Below are positions 26,894-36,629 of a stretch of DNA of 64,000 bases, piece after piece. Both the position numbers and the translations under genes were made by a program. The stretch lies in contig BPJS01000001.1 in the NCBI GenBank assembly GCA_026004735.1, positions 2,232,001 to 2,296,000 on the forward strand, read 5' to 3'. The notes under the pieces are model-generated. The model was not told the DNA's origin. It was given only the letters and a program-made list of their open reading frames with translations, and searched no databases. Each line of letters begins with the position of its first letter. The first letter of the stretch is position 1. Source of the stretch: Isosphaeraceae bacterium (GTDB lineage: Bacteria > Planctomycetota > Planctomycetia > Isosphaerales > Isosphaeraceae).

Positions 26894-28063
26894 ATGGCCA
26901 GCAACGATCCGTCACTCCTGTCGGCCTACCTCGACGACGAACTCGATGCCGACGCCCGTCGCCAGTTCGAGGCCGCGCTCGGCCAGCACCCCGAGCTTCG
27001 CGAGGAACTGGAGGCCTTGCGCACCGTTCAGGAAACGGTCCGCAATTTGCCCCGTCCGATCTCCCCGCGGGATCTTGGCCTAGACGTCGTCCGGGCCATT
27101 GAGTCGCGCGGGCTTCGCGCTCCCCGGCCGGTCCTCGTCCGCCATCCGGGACCGGTCCCTTGGGTCGCCTTGGGGTCGCTTAGCGCGGTCGCCGCGTTGC
27201 TGCTGCTGGCCTGGGTCGGGCATGTCCTCGAACCGACACCTCCAACCCGGCCCGATCTACCCTCGGCTCCGGTCTCGATCGCCCAAGCGGATCCAGCGCC
27301 GCCGCCCGCTCCGACCGGTGAAACGCCCTCACTTACTCCGCCGGCGGAGGAGCCGCCGACCCCTCCGGTCTTGATTGCCGAAGCGGTGCCAAAGCCCACG
27401 TCAGAGTTCGAGCTGCCCGATCCCGAACGTGCCACCCGCCAGCCGCTAGCCGAACTGCTCGGGATGGGGCCGCCCAGGCGGGTGGTACTGACTGTGGACC
27501 GGTTGGATGCCCCGACGATCAATCGCATCGAACACCTGATCGCCGATGCCGCCCGGCTCGATCCCCGTCACATCCGACTCTCGCTGGAGGCCGGCGTCCC
27601 GTTCGACCCAACCCTCCCGGCCCAAGCGCTCGTCTACATCCTCCCCCTGCGCCCCTCGGAGGCCCAAGATTTCGAAGCCCGGCTCGCCGCCGCCTTCGCC
27701 GAACGTCTCGAGCCTGCCGCGGTCGCCCCGTCCGTACTAGCCAACCTGCTGGAAACCCCTGGCCCGATCAGCTTCCACCAGTCGGCACCCCGGTCGCTGG
27801 TTCGCGCGTCCGATCCACTCGCTCCCCTGGGTTCCGAGTCAGCTCTCCGCGCCCTGCGCCTTCCCGACCCCAACGACGAGCCGATCATCGCGCCGATCAC
27901 TCCGCTGATCCCTAACCGGCCCCCGAGCGAACCGCACCACGACTCCCCCCAAGAACCAAATCCACGTCGAGGCACAGGACCTGCTTCTACCGAACGGGCC
28001 GACGACCAGCCGCTGACCTTCCTCCTCTGGGTGACGGAGCAGCCGGCGGCCCCCCGGCCCTGA
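26894..28063 (+). CDS. Membrane anti-sigma factor-like protein
   Basis: A protein of 389 residues. The N-terminal segment LLSAYLDDELDADARRQFEA looks like the helical anti-sigma domain, but there is no HxxxCxxC zinc motif, so it belongs to the zinc-free kind. One hydrophobic segment (WVALGSLSAVAALLLLAWVG) sits near residues 92-111. The rest is an exported domain beginning with a Pro-rich linker. It follows the ECF sigma gene on the same strand. The expected mechanism is release of sigma by regulated proteolysis; that is inference from the family. Confidence 0.75.
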   Translation: MASNDPSLLSAYLDDELDADARRQFEAALGQHPELREELEALRTVQETVRNLPRPISPRDLGLDVVRAIESRGLRAPRPVLVRHPGPVPWVALGSLSAVAALLLLAWVGHVLEPTPPTRPDLPSAPVSIAQADPAPPPAPTGETPSLTPPAEEPPTPPVLIAEAVPKPTSEFELPDPERATRQPLAELLGMGPPRRVVLTVDRLDAPTINRIEHLIADAARLDPRHIRLSLEAGVPFDPTLPAQALVYILPLRPSEAQDFEARLAAAFAERLEPAAVAPSVLANLLETPGPISFHQSAPRSLVRASDPLAPLGSESALRALRLPDPNDEPIIAPITPLIPNRPPSEPHHDSPQEPNPRRGTGPASTERADDQPLTFLLWVTEQPAAPRP

Positions 28064-28100
28064 TTGGGTCACCGGCTCGCCCCGCCAGGTCGGCTCAAGT

Positions 28101-28106
28101 TATAAT
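28101..28106 (+). promoter_or_regulatory. Possible -10 element upstream of def
   Basis: A perfect TATAAT in the 85-base gap between the anti-sigma gene and def, 42 bases before the def start. No good -35 is found 16-18 bases upstream, so the call is weak. Confidence 0.3.
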
Positions 28107-28148
28107 TGAATCCGGTTTGCGACAAACTCCCCGTGATCCTGCGGTCCT

Positions 28149-28766
28149 GTGCTCAAAATCGTCACCTATCCCCACCCCGCGCTGCGGTATGCCTCGCGGC
28201 CCGTTCTCCGCATCGACCAGACACTTCGCGACCAGATCCGGTCGATGTTCGACTTAATGTATGAGGCCCGCGGGATCGGCCTAGCGGCCAATCAAGTTGC
28301 TCTCCCCCAGCAATTCTTCATCCTCAACCTGACGGCCGACCCCAAGCAGCGCGATCAAGAACAAGTGTTCATCAATCCGGAGATCCTCAAGCGTCATTCC
28401 TCGACGTTGGAGGAAGAGGGTTGTCTGAGCTTTCCGGGTCTTTATGCGCCGGTTCCGCGGGCCAAGCGGATTCGGGTACGTTATTACGACCTGGAGGGCC
28501 AAGAGCGGACTCTCGATGCTGAGGAGTTGCTTTCCCGGGCGATCCAGCATGAGGCCGATCATCTCATCGGTCGCTTGTTTATCGATTATCTGGGACCCGA
28601 GGCGTTGCGCGCCGCGGCGCCCCGGATTCGGGAGATCGAATCCACGTTCCGCGCGGCCCAGGCTCGGGGCGAGTTTCCGGCGGACGCCGAGTTGACCCGA
28701 GCGCTGGACGATTACGGCCGCGAACCGGGTCGTGTCGCGGCCTCCGGACCGGTCGGTTCGCCCTGA
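28149..28766 (+). CDS. def: Peptide deformylase
   Basis: A protein of 205 residues from GTG 28149. All three family motifs are present: GIGLAANQ (motif 1), EEGCLSFPG (motif 2, with the metal-binding Cys) and QHEADHLIG (motif 3, HExxH with two metal-binding His). The enzyme removes the formyl group from N-formylmethionine of new proteins in the cytoplasm. The C-terminal 40 residues after the catalytic core are longer than in Escherichia coli (169 residues). Its usual partner fmt is in this window about 8 kb away on the other strand. Confidence 0.97.
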   Translation: MLKIVTYPHPALRYASRPVLRIDQTLRDQIRSMFDLMYEARGIGLAANQVALPQQFFILNLTADPKQRDQEQVFINPEILKRHSSTLEEEGCLSFPGLYAPVPRAKRIRVRYYDLEGQERTLDAEELLSRAIQHEADHLIGRLFIDYLGPEALRAAAPRIREIESTFRAAQARGEFPADAELTRALDDYGREPGRVAASGPVGSP

Positions 28767-28783
28767 CCCCGAGGATTTCTGCC

Positions 28784-29698
28784 ATGCGGTTGGGCTTCGT
28801 CACAGCCATTCTGCCCGAGTTGACGCTCGACGAGGTTCTGGCGTTCGCCGCCGAGACGGGATATTCGACCGTGGAGGTCATGTGCTGGCCACCGGGCAAG
28901 GCCGAGCGCCGCTATGCGGGCGTCACCCACATCGACGTGGCGGCTCTGGATCCGGCGGCGGTCCGCTCGGTACGGGAGGCCCAGAACCGACATGGCGTGT
29001 CGATTTCGGCGCTCGGCTACTACCCGAACCCACTCGCGCCCGACGCCACCGAGGCCGGGCTGGCCGTCGCCCATCTGGAGCGGGTGATCGAGGCGTCGTC
29101 CGAACTCGGCATTGGCCTAGTGACGAGTTTCATCGGCCGCGATCCTGGCCGGTCGATCGACGAGAACTGGCCTCGGATGCTTGAAACCTGGGGGCCGTTG
29201 GTCGATCGCGCCGCTGCCTTGGGCGTGCGGATCGCCATTGAGAATTGCCCGATGTTGTTCACCGCTGATGAGTGGCCCGGCGGCAAGAATCTGGCGACCA
29301 CTCCGGCCATCTGGCGGCGCCTGTTTGCCGACATTGGCCGTCCCAACCTGGGTCTGAATTACGACCCGTCCCACCTAATCTGGCAACAGATCGACTACCT
29401 CAAGCCGATCCGCGAGTTCGCCGACCGAATTTTTCACGTCCACGCCAAGGATGCCCGGATCGACCAGGCGGCCCTCGACGAACACGGCGTGCTGTCGTAC
29501 CCGAAACTCTGGCATACGCCCAAGCTTCCCGGCCTGGGCGACGTACGCTGGGGATCCTTCTTTGCGGCCTTGGGAGACATCGGCTACCAAGGCCCCGTGG
29601 CTGTCGAGGTTGAGGATCGCTCGTTCGAGGGTTCGTTGGACCGCCGCAAGGCATCCTTGCTGCTCAGCCGACGCTACCTGGAGCAGTTTGTCGTCTGA
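28784..29698 (+). CDS. Sugar phosphate isomerase/epimerase (xylose isomerase-like TIM barrel)
   Basis: A protein of 304 residues starting 17 bases after def. [19 protein letters not shown] and [12 protein letters not shown] begin the barrel. Metal-binding positions fit the family: Glu in IAIENCPM, His in NYDPSHLIW, His/Asp in [11 protein letters not shown] and Glu in PVAVEVED. Members isomerise or epimerise sugars using a divalent metal. It fits the sugar-metabolism theme of the window, and the gene could be co-transcribed with def and the glycosyltransferase downstream. Substrate not predictable. Confidence 0.85.
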   Translation: MRLGFVTAILPELTLDEVLAFAAETGYSTVEVMCWPPGKAERRYAGVTHIDVAALDPAAVRSVREAQNRHGVSISALGYYPNPLAPDATEAGLAVAHLERVIEASSELGIGLVTSFIGRDPGRSIDENWPRMLETWGPLVDRAAALGVRIAIENCPMLFTADEWPGGKNLATTPAIWRRLFADIGRPNLGLNYDPSHLIWQQIDYLKPIREFADRIFHVHAKDARIDQAALDEHGVLSYPKLWHTPKLPGLGDVRWGSFFAALGDIGYQGPVAVEVEDRSFEGSLDRRKASLLLSRRYLEQFVV

Positions 29699-29716
29699 GT
29701 TGAGGCGCCGTCCCCC

Positions 29717-30784
29717 ATGTCGCGCGACCAAGCCACGCCGCTGGAGCCGACGGCCGAGCCCGATGTGTCGGTCCTGGTACCGGTCTTCAACGAGGCCGAT
29801 AACGTCGAGCCGCTGATGGCCGAGCTGACCGCCGCGCTCGGTCCGACGGGCCTCGACTACGAAGTGATCTTCGTTGACGACGGATCAACCGATGGAACCC
29901 GGTCGCGGCTGCTGCGAATCCAGGAGGCCGATCCGCTCCGAGTCCGTGTCGCGGTTCTGCGACGCAATTGCGGCCAGACGGCGGCGCTGTCGGCGGCGCT
30001 CGATCTGGCGCGGGGTCGCATTCTGATCCCGATCGACGGCGACCGCCAGAACGACCCTGCCGACATCCCCCGACTGCTGGCCAAGCTCGACGAGGGTTAC
30101 GAGGTCGTTTCCGGCTGGCGCCGCGACCGTAAGGACCCCTGGCTGAGCCGCCGGCTGCCGTCCCAGATCGCTAACCGGCTCGTCGCTCGCATCTCGGGAG
30201 TACCCTTGCACGACTTTGGCTGCACCCTGAAAGCCTATCGGCGAGAAGTTCTCGAAGGCGTGCGGCTTTACGGCGAAATGCACCGCTTCATCCCGATCTT
30301 TGCCTCCTGGCAAGGCGCGCGGGTCGCCGAGTTGGTGGTCCGGCACCGGGCCCGGACCGCGGGCAAGTCCAAGTATGGCCTGGGACGCACCTTCAACGTC
30401 GTCCTCGACTTGATCCTGATCCGCTTCTTCCAACGCTACGCCCAGCGGCCGATGCACCTGTTTGGCCGGATCGGCCTCTGGTGTTTCGCCCTGGCGATTC
30501 TTTGCTTCTTGGCGATGATTTATTTCAAGTATCTGCATCCACATATCCCAAGTCTGCATCCCTGGCTGGGTCCGGGCAAGACGTTCATCGAAACGCCCCT
30601 GCCGTTGTTGGTCGTGATGTTCATGCTGGCCGGCGTCCAAAGCATCCTGATGGGCGTGCTCGCTGAGATGGTGATGCGGACCTACTACGAGTCGCAGGCC
30701 AAGGCGACCTATCTGCTGGATCACGTTCGGCAGCGGCCAGAGGCCGAATCGACGACGCCGACGGCGGTCAGTTCCGGGCGATAA
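29717..30784 (+). CDS. Membrane-bound family 2 glycosyltransferase (polyprenyl-phosphate sugar transferase type)
   Basis: A protein of 355 residues. The GT2 domain shows VSVLVPVFNEADNVEPL, FVDDGSTDGTR and the acceptor/metal site PIDGDRQNDP. Two hydrophobic segments follow (about 250-275 and 295-320), as in ArnC, GtrB and DPM-type enzymes that load a sugar onto undecaprenyl phosphate at the inner membrane. The start is 18 bases after the isomerase stop. Its 3' end overlaps the 3' end of the flippase-like gene by 17 bases on the opposite strand. Confidence 0.9.
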   Translation: MSRDQATPLEPTAEPDVSVLVPVFNEADNVEPLMAELTAALGPTGLDYEVIFVDDGSTDGTRSRLLRIQEADPLRVRVAVLRRNCGQTAALSAALDLARGRILIPIDGDRQNDPADIPRLLAKLDEGYEVVSGWRRDRKDPWLSRRLPSQIANRLVARISGVPLHDFGCTLKAYRREVLEGVRLYGEMHRFIPIFASWQGARVAELVVRHRARTAGKSKYGLGRTFNVVLDLILIRFFQRYAQRPMHLFGRIGLWCFALAILCFLAMIYFKYLHPHIPSLHPWLGPGKTFIETPLPLLVVMFMLAGVQSILMGVLAEMVMRTYYESQAKATYLLDHVRQRPEAESTTPTAVSSGR

Positions 30785-31802
30785 CGGCGTCCGCCGCGGC
30801 GGGCTCGGAAGCTGGCCCGGCGTGATCACGTGTTGTGCGGACCGAGGCAGGGCTGGTCAGGTAAACCCAGCCGCCGATGGTGGCGGCGACGGCCTGCAGC
30901 AGCCGGAAGCCGAGCATGACCACCGCGCCGCCGTCGAACCCAACCAGCCGGAACAGGAATGCGCCCACGGTCTCCGTGGCTCCGAGGCCGGAGAGCGGCA
31001 AGGGTATCGCCGTGCTGAAGAGCACCAGGGGCGCGATGGTGAAGCAGTCAAGCGGCGATGGAGCAGACGTCGCGTAGAGAGCCTGGGCGACGAGGCTGAA
31101 GGCCGCGACGTTGGCGACGTGGGTCACGGTGGCCAGGGCGATCGCGGCCGCGACCCAGACCCGCCGGCGGCGGTAGGCCACGCCAGCGGCATGAAGCTCC
31201 ATCAGCAGGTGATGCCCCCGTGAACCGGGTCGAAATCGCCGGCCCAAGGGAATATGCCGATGAATGGTGAGGATCAGAACCAATAAGCCCAGGACCACGG
31301 AGAAGGCGATGCTGGCGACGACGACGATGGGGCGGGCCCGGGGATCCAGGGATCCCCAAGCGCCTGCTCCGGCCAGGACGGTCAGGAGGAATAGGCCCAG
31401 GAGGCCGACGAGACGATCGATGATGACCGAAGCAATCGCGCGGCCTTTATGGTGCTGCATGCGGGCCAGATATGCGGCCTTGACGACATCGCCGCCCACG
31501 GCGCCGGGAATCACGATGTTGAACAACATGCCGATCCAGCCGAGGCGATGGGCATCCTGGAATCGGAACGGAAGATCCTGAGCCCGAACCAGCAGGAACC
31601 AGCGGAAGAAGGCGAGCACGACACCGCCCAGATAGAGGATCAAGGCGAGGGTATAGGGGCCGGCGGCGGGGCGTTGGGAGACGACGTCGGCTAGCGGTTC
31701 GCGATGGGCGGCGATCACAGCACCCAGCAGGGTGATCGAGATGAGCAGCTTGAGAACGAGCCGGGTTGGTCGGCTGCGGGGCGGCGTCGTGCCGTCGCTC
31801 AT
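30768..31802 (-). CDS. Flippase-like / lysylphosphatidylglycerol-synthase-type membrane protein (YbhN family)
   Basis: A protein of 344 residues with about eight membrane segments. IPGAVGGDVVKAAYLAR and ASVIIDRLVGLLGL are the conserved cytoplasmic-loop motifs of the UPF0104 (MprF flippase-like) family. Members move lipids or lipid-linked sugars across the membrane. The start overlaps the glnE stop by four bases (ATGA), so the two are translationally coupled although their functions are unrelated. The facing gene is a polyprenyl-phosphate glycosyltransferase, which would suit a flippase role; that link is inference. Confidence 0.82.
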   Translation of the reverse strand: MSDGTTPPRSRPTRLVLKLLISITLLGAVIAAHREPLADVVSQRPAAGPYTLALILYLGGVVLAFFRWFLLVRAQDLPFRFQDAHRLGWIGMLFNIVIPGAVGGDVVKAAYLARMQHHKGRAIASVIIDRLVGLLGLFLLTVLAGAGAWGSLDPRARPIVVVASIAFSVVLGLLVLILTIHRHIPLGRRFRPGSRGHHLLMELHAAGVAYRRRRVWVAAAIALATVTHVANVAAFSLVAQALYATSAPSPLDCFTIAPLVLFSTAIPLPLSGLGATETVGAFLFRLVGFDGGAVVMLGFRLLQAVAATIGGWVYLTSPASVRTTRDHAGPASEPAAADAVIARN

Positions 31803-34800
31803 GTGGCTCCCTCCCGAATCGCCGGCGTGGCGACGTAGGCTTCAAACAGGGACTGGACCGCGGACGTGTGGCGGTAGGCCTCGGAACGAAGCGCGTCGAG
31901 GGCCTCGGCCGCGGTGGCGGCTTTAGGGAACAGGTGGCGAGCCACGGCGGCGGCGGCATGGTCGTCGAGGGGGGAGCGGGCGTCGGCCTGATTGCGGATC
32001 AGGCGTGATCGGGACTCGACCAGGCGGAGGAATGTGTAGGCGTCGGTGAGCGCTGCGTGATGCTCGGCTGGCAGGATACCGTGGTGGTGCAGGATGTCGA
32101 GAGCATCCCAGGCGTTGGGCTGGACGCTTGCGGGACGGTGGAGGAGCTGGAGGTATTGGATGAGGAATTCGATGTCGACCAAGCCGCCGGTACCGCGCTT
32201 CAGGTCGTGGGCGGGACGGGAGCCTGCGAGCTTGCGTCGCATGGCGAGGGTTTGTGCGGCCAGGTCGCGGGGGTCGATCGGCTCGTTGAGAATGGCCGCG
32301 ATGGCGTCTTCGACCTGGCGGCCGAAGGCACCGCGGGCGGCCAGGACACGGCTGCGGACAAGAGCCAGGCGTTCCCATGCCCGCGCGGTGTTCTGGTAGT
32401 AGGCACAGAACGAAGCCAGCGAGACGGCGAGCGGCCCCGAGGTGCCGTGGGGGCGGAGCCGGGTATCGACGCGATAGATCGGACCGCCACGATCACTGGC
32501 CTCGAGGAAGCGGATGATGCGCTGGGCCCAGTGGGTGAACAGTTCGGCGATGGCGGCCGCGGACTCGCTCTTGGGGTGGTGGGCGGGCGGGTCCGCGTCG
32601 TAGAGAAAGATCAGGTCGAGATCGCCGAGGTAGGAGAGTTCGCGACCGCCGAGTTTGCCGAGGGCCAGAATGGCCCAACGAAGACCGGGGTCAGACCGTA
32701 AGGATCGCGTTCCACCGAGCTTGCTCGCAACGAACCGCCACTGGTCACGGGCGACTTGCTGGGTGATGGCCCCGGCGACGTCGGCCAGTTCGCGGGTGAC
32801 TTCGCGGATGGGTTCGCGGTTGAGGATGTCGCGGGTTCCGATGCGGAGCCACTCGCGGTTGCGGAAGCTCAGGACGATGGGCTGGAGGTCTTCGGCTCCA
32901 CGGCAGAGTTCGATCAGATCGGCGCGGATTTCGGACTCGGACTGGGGACGGTCGACGACGAGCGAGTCGATCAGGTCGTCGATCATGCCGGGGTTGCTGA
33001 TCAGCAGGTCGGAGAGCAGGGGGCTGGAAGCGCAGAGTTCGACGTAGAGGGTCAGGCTGGGGGGGTTGAGCTGGAACAGTTCCCAGAGAGCGGCCTTGGC
33101 GCCGAGGGAGGCGGAGACTTTTTCGAGGTTGGCCAGGGTTCGATCGGGGTCGGGGGTGGCGGCGGTGGCGCGGATCAGGGCCGGGGCGATGGCAGCCAGA
33201 AAATGACGGCAGCGGGGTTGGGAGAGGAATGGCCATTCCTCGCGGGCCAGGGCCATGAGGCACTGGTAGGCGCTCTGGAGGTTGCGGAAGGGGTATCGTC
33301 CCAGGGCGGTGCGGAGCAGTTCGGGGGAGGGGTCGGGGTCGAGGACGAGGTCGACCAGCGGATCGGGTGTGGCGCCGGGCTGATCGGTGAAGGCGTCGTG
33401 GAGCAGGTGGTTGAGGATCCGACGGTTGCGTTCGGTCTTGGTGCGATAGTCGGTGAGGAACCGCTCGGCTGGGCCGTTAGGGTCTTCCCAGGCGGTCGAG
33501 CGGGTGTAGCCCATGCGGATGGCCAGAGCGCGGATTTCGGCGGGGTCGTCGGGGAGGCGGTGGGTTTGGCGGTCGTGGAGGATTTGCAGGCGATGCTCAG
33601 CCTTGCGGAGGAAGCGATAGGTATCGTCGAGAGCGGCGCGTTCGTCGCTAGCCAGGCAACCGGCTTGTTCGAGGCGCTCGAGGGTGGCCAGGGTGTTGAC
33701 GTGGCGGACGGAGGGATGGGCGCCGCCGTGCATCAGTTGGAGGAACTGGACAGTGAATTCGACGTCGCGGATGCCGCCCCGGCCGGTTTTGACCTCGGTC
33801 AGGTCGTCGCCGCGGGAGCGGACGCGGGCCTCGATCTGTCGCTTCAAAGCTCGGATCTCGGCGATCTCGGCGCTGCTAAGAAAGCGGCGGTAGACGAACG
33901 GGGTGATGGCCTCGATGAACCGCTGGCCTAGCTCGAGATCGCCGGCGACGGGTCGGCACTTGATCAGCGCCTGGCGCTCCCAGGTGCGTCCGGAGGTTTC
34001 GTAGTAGCCGATGGTCGAGGCCAGCGACTTGACGAGGGGGCCGTGACTGCCCTCCGGGCGAAGCCGCATATCGACGCGGTAGGCCTGGCCAATGGGCGTG
34101 TGGTCCGAGAGGATGCGGATCAATTCGCCGCCGACCCGGGAGAAGAACTCGCTCGGCACGGGGGAGGATGGAGAGCGGTGGACCTGATCGGATTCATAGA
34201 CAAAGATCAGGTCGATATCGGAGCTGTAGTTGAGTTCCTCGCCGCCGAGTTTGCCGAGGGCCAGGACGACGAAGCGGGTGGGCTGGCCATCGGCGGAGCG
34301 GGCGTCGCCGAAGCGAGCGGCGACCCGGGCGCGCGCGAGGCGATAGGCGGCGTCGACGCAGACCTCGGCCAGGTGGGAGATGTCCTGAGTGACCAGTTCG
34401 AGCGGGAGTCCGCGGACCACGTCGTTGTAACCGATGCGAAGCATCTGGCGGTGGCGGAAGCGGCGGAGGATGAGCCGTTCGTCGAGTTCGTCGCGGGCGT
34501 TGCGCAGCTCGGTCTCGAGGCGTTCTCGCAGCGCCTCGCGGCTTTCGCGAGCTGGGATGGCGGCGAGCCAGTCGAGGACGCCGGGGTCGCCGATGATCAG
34601 GTCGCTGAAGTACTGACTGGTGCTAAAGAGGCGCAGCAGGGCTTCGGTAAGTCGGGGCGCGGATCGGAGCCGTGCCGCCAGTTGAGCGAGGTCGAGGGTG
34701 GCGGCCAGGAAGCGGCCGAAGTTGCGGACGGCCATGGACGGGTCGGGGCAGAGGCGGAGCACGGAGTCGATCTGGCCGAGCAGGTCGGCCAGGGCCGGAT

Positions 34801-34939
34801 CGCCCGGGGGCAGGGATGCCAGGGGAAGGAGATCGCGCGCCGCGGTGGACGGGTGGTAGACGCCGAGGCTGGTCAGCCAGGCGAGGGTGGCTGGGCCTGG
34901 CTCGTGCTCGCTCAGCTCGGCGGAGACCCGGGAATCCAT
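31799..34939 (-). CDS. glnE: Bifunctional glutamine synthetase adenylyltransferase/deadenylase
   Basis: A protein of 1046 residues, slightly longer than Escherichia coli GlnE (946). Two nucleotidyltransferase domains are visible: LGKLGGEELNYSSDIDLIF in the N-terminal half (deadenylylation) and LGKLGGRELSYLGDLDLIF in the C-terminal half (adenylylation). Each ends in the metal-binding DxD pattern. Conserved partner helices carry KTGRGGIRDVEF and KRGTGGLVDIEF. GlnE adds and removes AMP on a Tyr of glutamine synthetase under control of PII protein. No glnA or glnB lies in the window. It is 45 bases downstream of miaB on the same strand. Confidence 0.95.
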   Translation of the reverse strand: MDSRVSAELSEHEPGPATLAWLTSLGVYHPSTAARDLLPLASLPPGDPALADLLGQIDSVLRLCPDPSMAVRNFGRFLAATLDLAQLAARLRSAPRLTEALLRLFSTSQYFSDLIIGDPGVLDWLAAIPARESREALRERLETELRNARDELDERLILRRFRHRQMLRIGYNDVVRGLPLELVTQDISHLAEVCVDAAYRLARARVAARFGDARSADGQPTRFVVLALGKLGGEELNYSSDIDLIFVYESDQVHRSPSSPVPSEFFSRVGGELIRILSDHTPIGQAYRVDMRLRPEGSHGPLVKSLASTIGYYETSGRTWERQALIKCRPVAGDLELGQRFIEAITPFVYRRFLSSAEIAEIRALKRQIEARVRSRGDDLTEVKTGRGGIRDVEFTVQFLQLMHGGAHPSVRHVNTLATLERLEQAGCLASDERAALDDTYRFLRKAEHRLQILHDRQTHRLPDDPAEIRALAIRMGYTRSTAWEDPNGPAERFLTDYRTKTERNRRILNHLLHDAFTDQPGATPDPLVDLVLDPDPSPELLRTALGRYPFRNLQSAYQCLMALAREEWPFLSQPRCRHFLAAIAPALIRATAATPDPDRTLANLEKVSASLGAKAALWELFQLNPPSLTLYVELCASSPLLSDLLISNPGMIDDLIDSLVVDRPQSESEIRADLIELCRGAEDLQPIVLSFRNREWLRIGTRDILNREPIREVTRELADVAGAITQQVARDQWRFVASKLGGTRSLRSDPGLRWAILALGKLGGRELSYLGDLDLIFLYDADPPAHHPKSESAAAIAELFTHWAQRIIRFLEASDRGGPIYRVDTRLRPHGTSGPLAVSLASFCAYYQNTARAWERLALVRSRVLAARGAFGRQVEDAIAAILNEPIDPRDLAAQTLAMRRKLAGSRPAHDLKRGTGGLVDIEFLIQYLQLLHRPASVQPNAWDALDILHHHGILPAEHHAALTDAYTFLRLVESRSRLIRNQADARSPLDDHAAAAVARHLFPKAATAAEALDALRSEAYRHTSAVQSLFEAYVATPAIREGAT

Positions 34940-34984
34940 GGTCGATCTGGCCTCCGGAAGAGGCGGGCGGGCTCGCGCCGGGGG

Positions 34985-36472
34985 TTATGATTCCACGACG
35001 GGCAAGGCCGGGAGCCGGCGGCGGTCGCTGGACGGTTGGGAGTGGATGGTGAGGATTTCCCCGAAGAGGGTGACGGGCGTGGCCTGCTGGATGCGGACTG
35101 AAACGAGACGGCCAACCAGGCGTTGGTGACCGGAGAAGACGACGATGCGATCGCAGGTGGTGCGTCCGGTCAGTTGGAGGATGGGGCTTGAGTCGAGGGA
35201 TATACCTTTCCCGGCGCGCTGGCTGGGGCCTTCGACGAGGACCTCGACGGTCTGACCGATCAGGGCTCGGTTCAGTTCGTGGCTGATTCGGGTCTGGACC
35301 GAGAGCAGGTCGTTGTTGCGGCGGCGTTTGACTGGCTCGGGGACGTCGTCGGCAAAGAGGGAGTCGGCTTTGGTACCGGGGCGGCTGCTGTACTTGAAGA
35401 TGAAGCTATTTTTGAAGCGAGCGCGTTCGACTAGGGCGACACTGCGTTCGAACTGGTCTTCGGTTTCCCCGCAGAAGCCGACGATGAAGTCGGAGGAGAC
35501 CGAGGCGCCTGGGATGGTCTGGCGGATGCGCTGGAGCATTTCCTCGTAATAGGCGACGGAATAGTTGCGTTTCATGCGGCGGAGGATGTCGTCGTCGCCG
35601 TGCTGGGCGGGGACGTGGAGGTAGCGGCTGACCCGGGGCAGGTCGCGGACGGCCTGGAGCAGGTCGTCGGTCATGTCGGTCGGGTAGTTGGTGATGAATT
35701 TGAGACGGGCCAGGCCGTTGAGGTCGTGGAGGGCGGCGAGCAGGTCGCTGAGGCGCCAGAGGCGGCCTCCGGCATCGCGGGATTTGTAGCTATTGACGGT
35801 CTGGCCGAGGAGGGTGATTTCGAGGACGCCCTGGTCGATCAGTTGGCGCGCTTCGAGGAGGATTTGTTCGGGTGGGCGGCTCTGCTCGGGGCCGCGGACG
35901 GTGGGGACGATGCAGAAGGTGCAGAATTTGTCGCAGCCCATCATGACGCGAACAAATGCCTGGAACGGGCTGGGGCGGAGCGAGGGTTCGCGGTCGGGGT
36001 CGTAGGATTCGAAGCTTTGGGTGACGGTCGAGCGTGAGCCGGCGTTGCGGGCGAGGCTGACGGCCAGTTGTGGGGAACGCTCGGCGCGGGCTTGGGCCAG
36101 AAGTTCGGGGACGCGCGCGATCTGGCCGGGGCCGACCACGAGGTCGACGTGGGGAGCGCGGCGGAGGATGAGGGTCTGATCCTTCTGGGCCATGCAGCCG
36201 AGGACGCCGATCTGGACCTCAGGTCGGCGCTGTTTGATCCGCTTGAGCCGGCCTAGGGCGCTGTAGATCTTGTCTTCGGCGTGTTGGCGGACCGAGCAGG
36301 TGTTGAAAAGGATCGTGTCGGCGTCCTCGATCCGGTCGGTCAGTTCGTAGCCTTCGTGATGAAGCCGGGCGACGACCAACTCGGTGTCGAGGACATTCAT
36401 TTGGCAACCGACGGTTTCGATATAGAGCTTCCTGCGCGGCGCGCCGTCGGGGGGGGGCGGCGAGTCGAGCAT
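34985..36472 (-). CDS. miaB: tRNA-2-methylthio-N6-dimethylallyladenosine synthase
   Basis: A protein of 495 residues. The N-terminal MTTase domain has three cluster-binding Cys (VGCQMN, FNTCSVR, LGCMAQ). The radical SAM motif CDKFCTFC lies near residue 182, followed by VPTVRGPEQSR. The C-terminal TRAM domain is present (TVEVLVEGPSQR onward). The enzyme adds a methylthio group to i6A37 of tRNAs that read UNN codons. It has a longer C-terminal tail than Escherichia coli MiaB (474). The YgfZ-like protein at 23845-24780, from a family that aids MiaB, is in the same window. A parS-like site is 71 bases upstream of the start. Confidence 0.95.
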   Translation of the reverse strand: MLDSPPPPDGAPRRKLYIETVGCQMNVLDTELVVARLHHEGYELTDRIEDADTILFNTCSVRQHAEDKIYSALGRLKRIKQRRPEVQIGVLGCMAQKDQTLILRRAPHVDLVVGPGQIARVPELLAQARAERSPQLAVSLARNAGSRSTVTQSFESYDPDREPSLRPSPFQAFVRVMMGCDKFCTFCIVPTVRGPEQSRPPEQILLEARQLIDQGVLEITLLGQTVNSYKSRDAGGRLWRLSDLLAALHDLNGLARLKFITNYPTDMTDDLLQAVRDLPRVSRYLHVPAQHGDDDILRRMKRNYSVAYYEEMLQRIRQTIPGASVSSDFIVGFCGETEDQFERSVALVERARFKNSFIFKYSSRPGTKADSLFADDVPEPVKRRRNNDLLSVQTRISHELNRALIGQTVEVLVEGPSQRAGKGISLDSSPILQLTGRTTCDRIVVFSGHQRLVGRLVSVRIQQATPVTLFGEILTIHSQPSSDRRRLPALPVVES

Positions 36473-36542
36473 GGGATGGGTCCTTACGCTGCGGGTCGCG
36501 TTGTGGCCGAGGGTGGCCCGGCGTGTTGGGAGACGGTGCGTC

Positions 36543-36556
36543 GTTTCACGTGAAAC
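36543..36556. promoter_or_regulatory. parS: parS-like ParB binding site
   Basis: The 14-base perfect palindrome GTTTCACGTGAAAC lies between fmt and miaB. It equals the core of the bacterial parS consensus TGTTTCACGTGAAACA; the outermost bases here are C and T, so 14 of 16 positions match. ParB loads on parS to segregate newly copied origins, and parS sites usually lie in the origin-proximal part of the chromosome. No parA/parB is visible here. No second copy was noticed by eye. Confidence 0.75.
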
Positions 36557-36629
36557 TATCGTAACGCTCCCGAGCTTTTTGAGATAGGGCGGGTGGCGGG
36601 AGGCGATCGTATGGCGAGGGGGACGGGGC

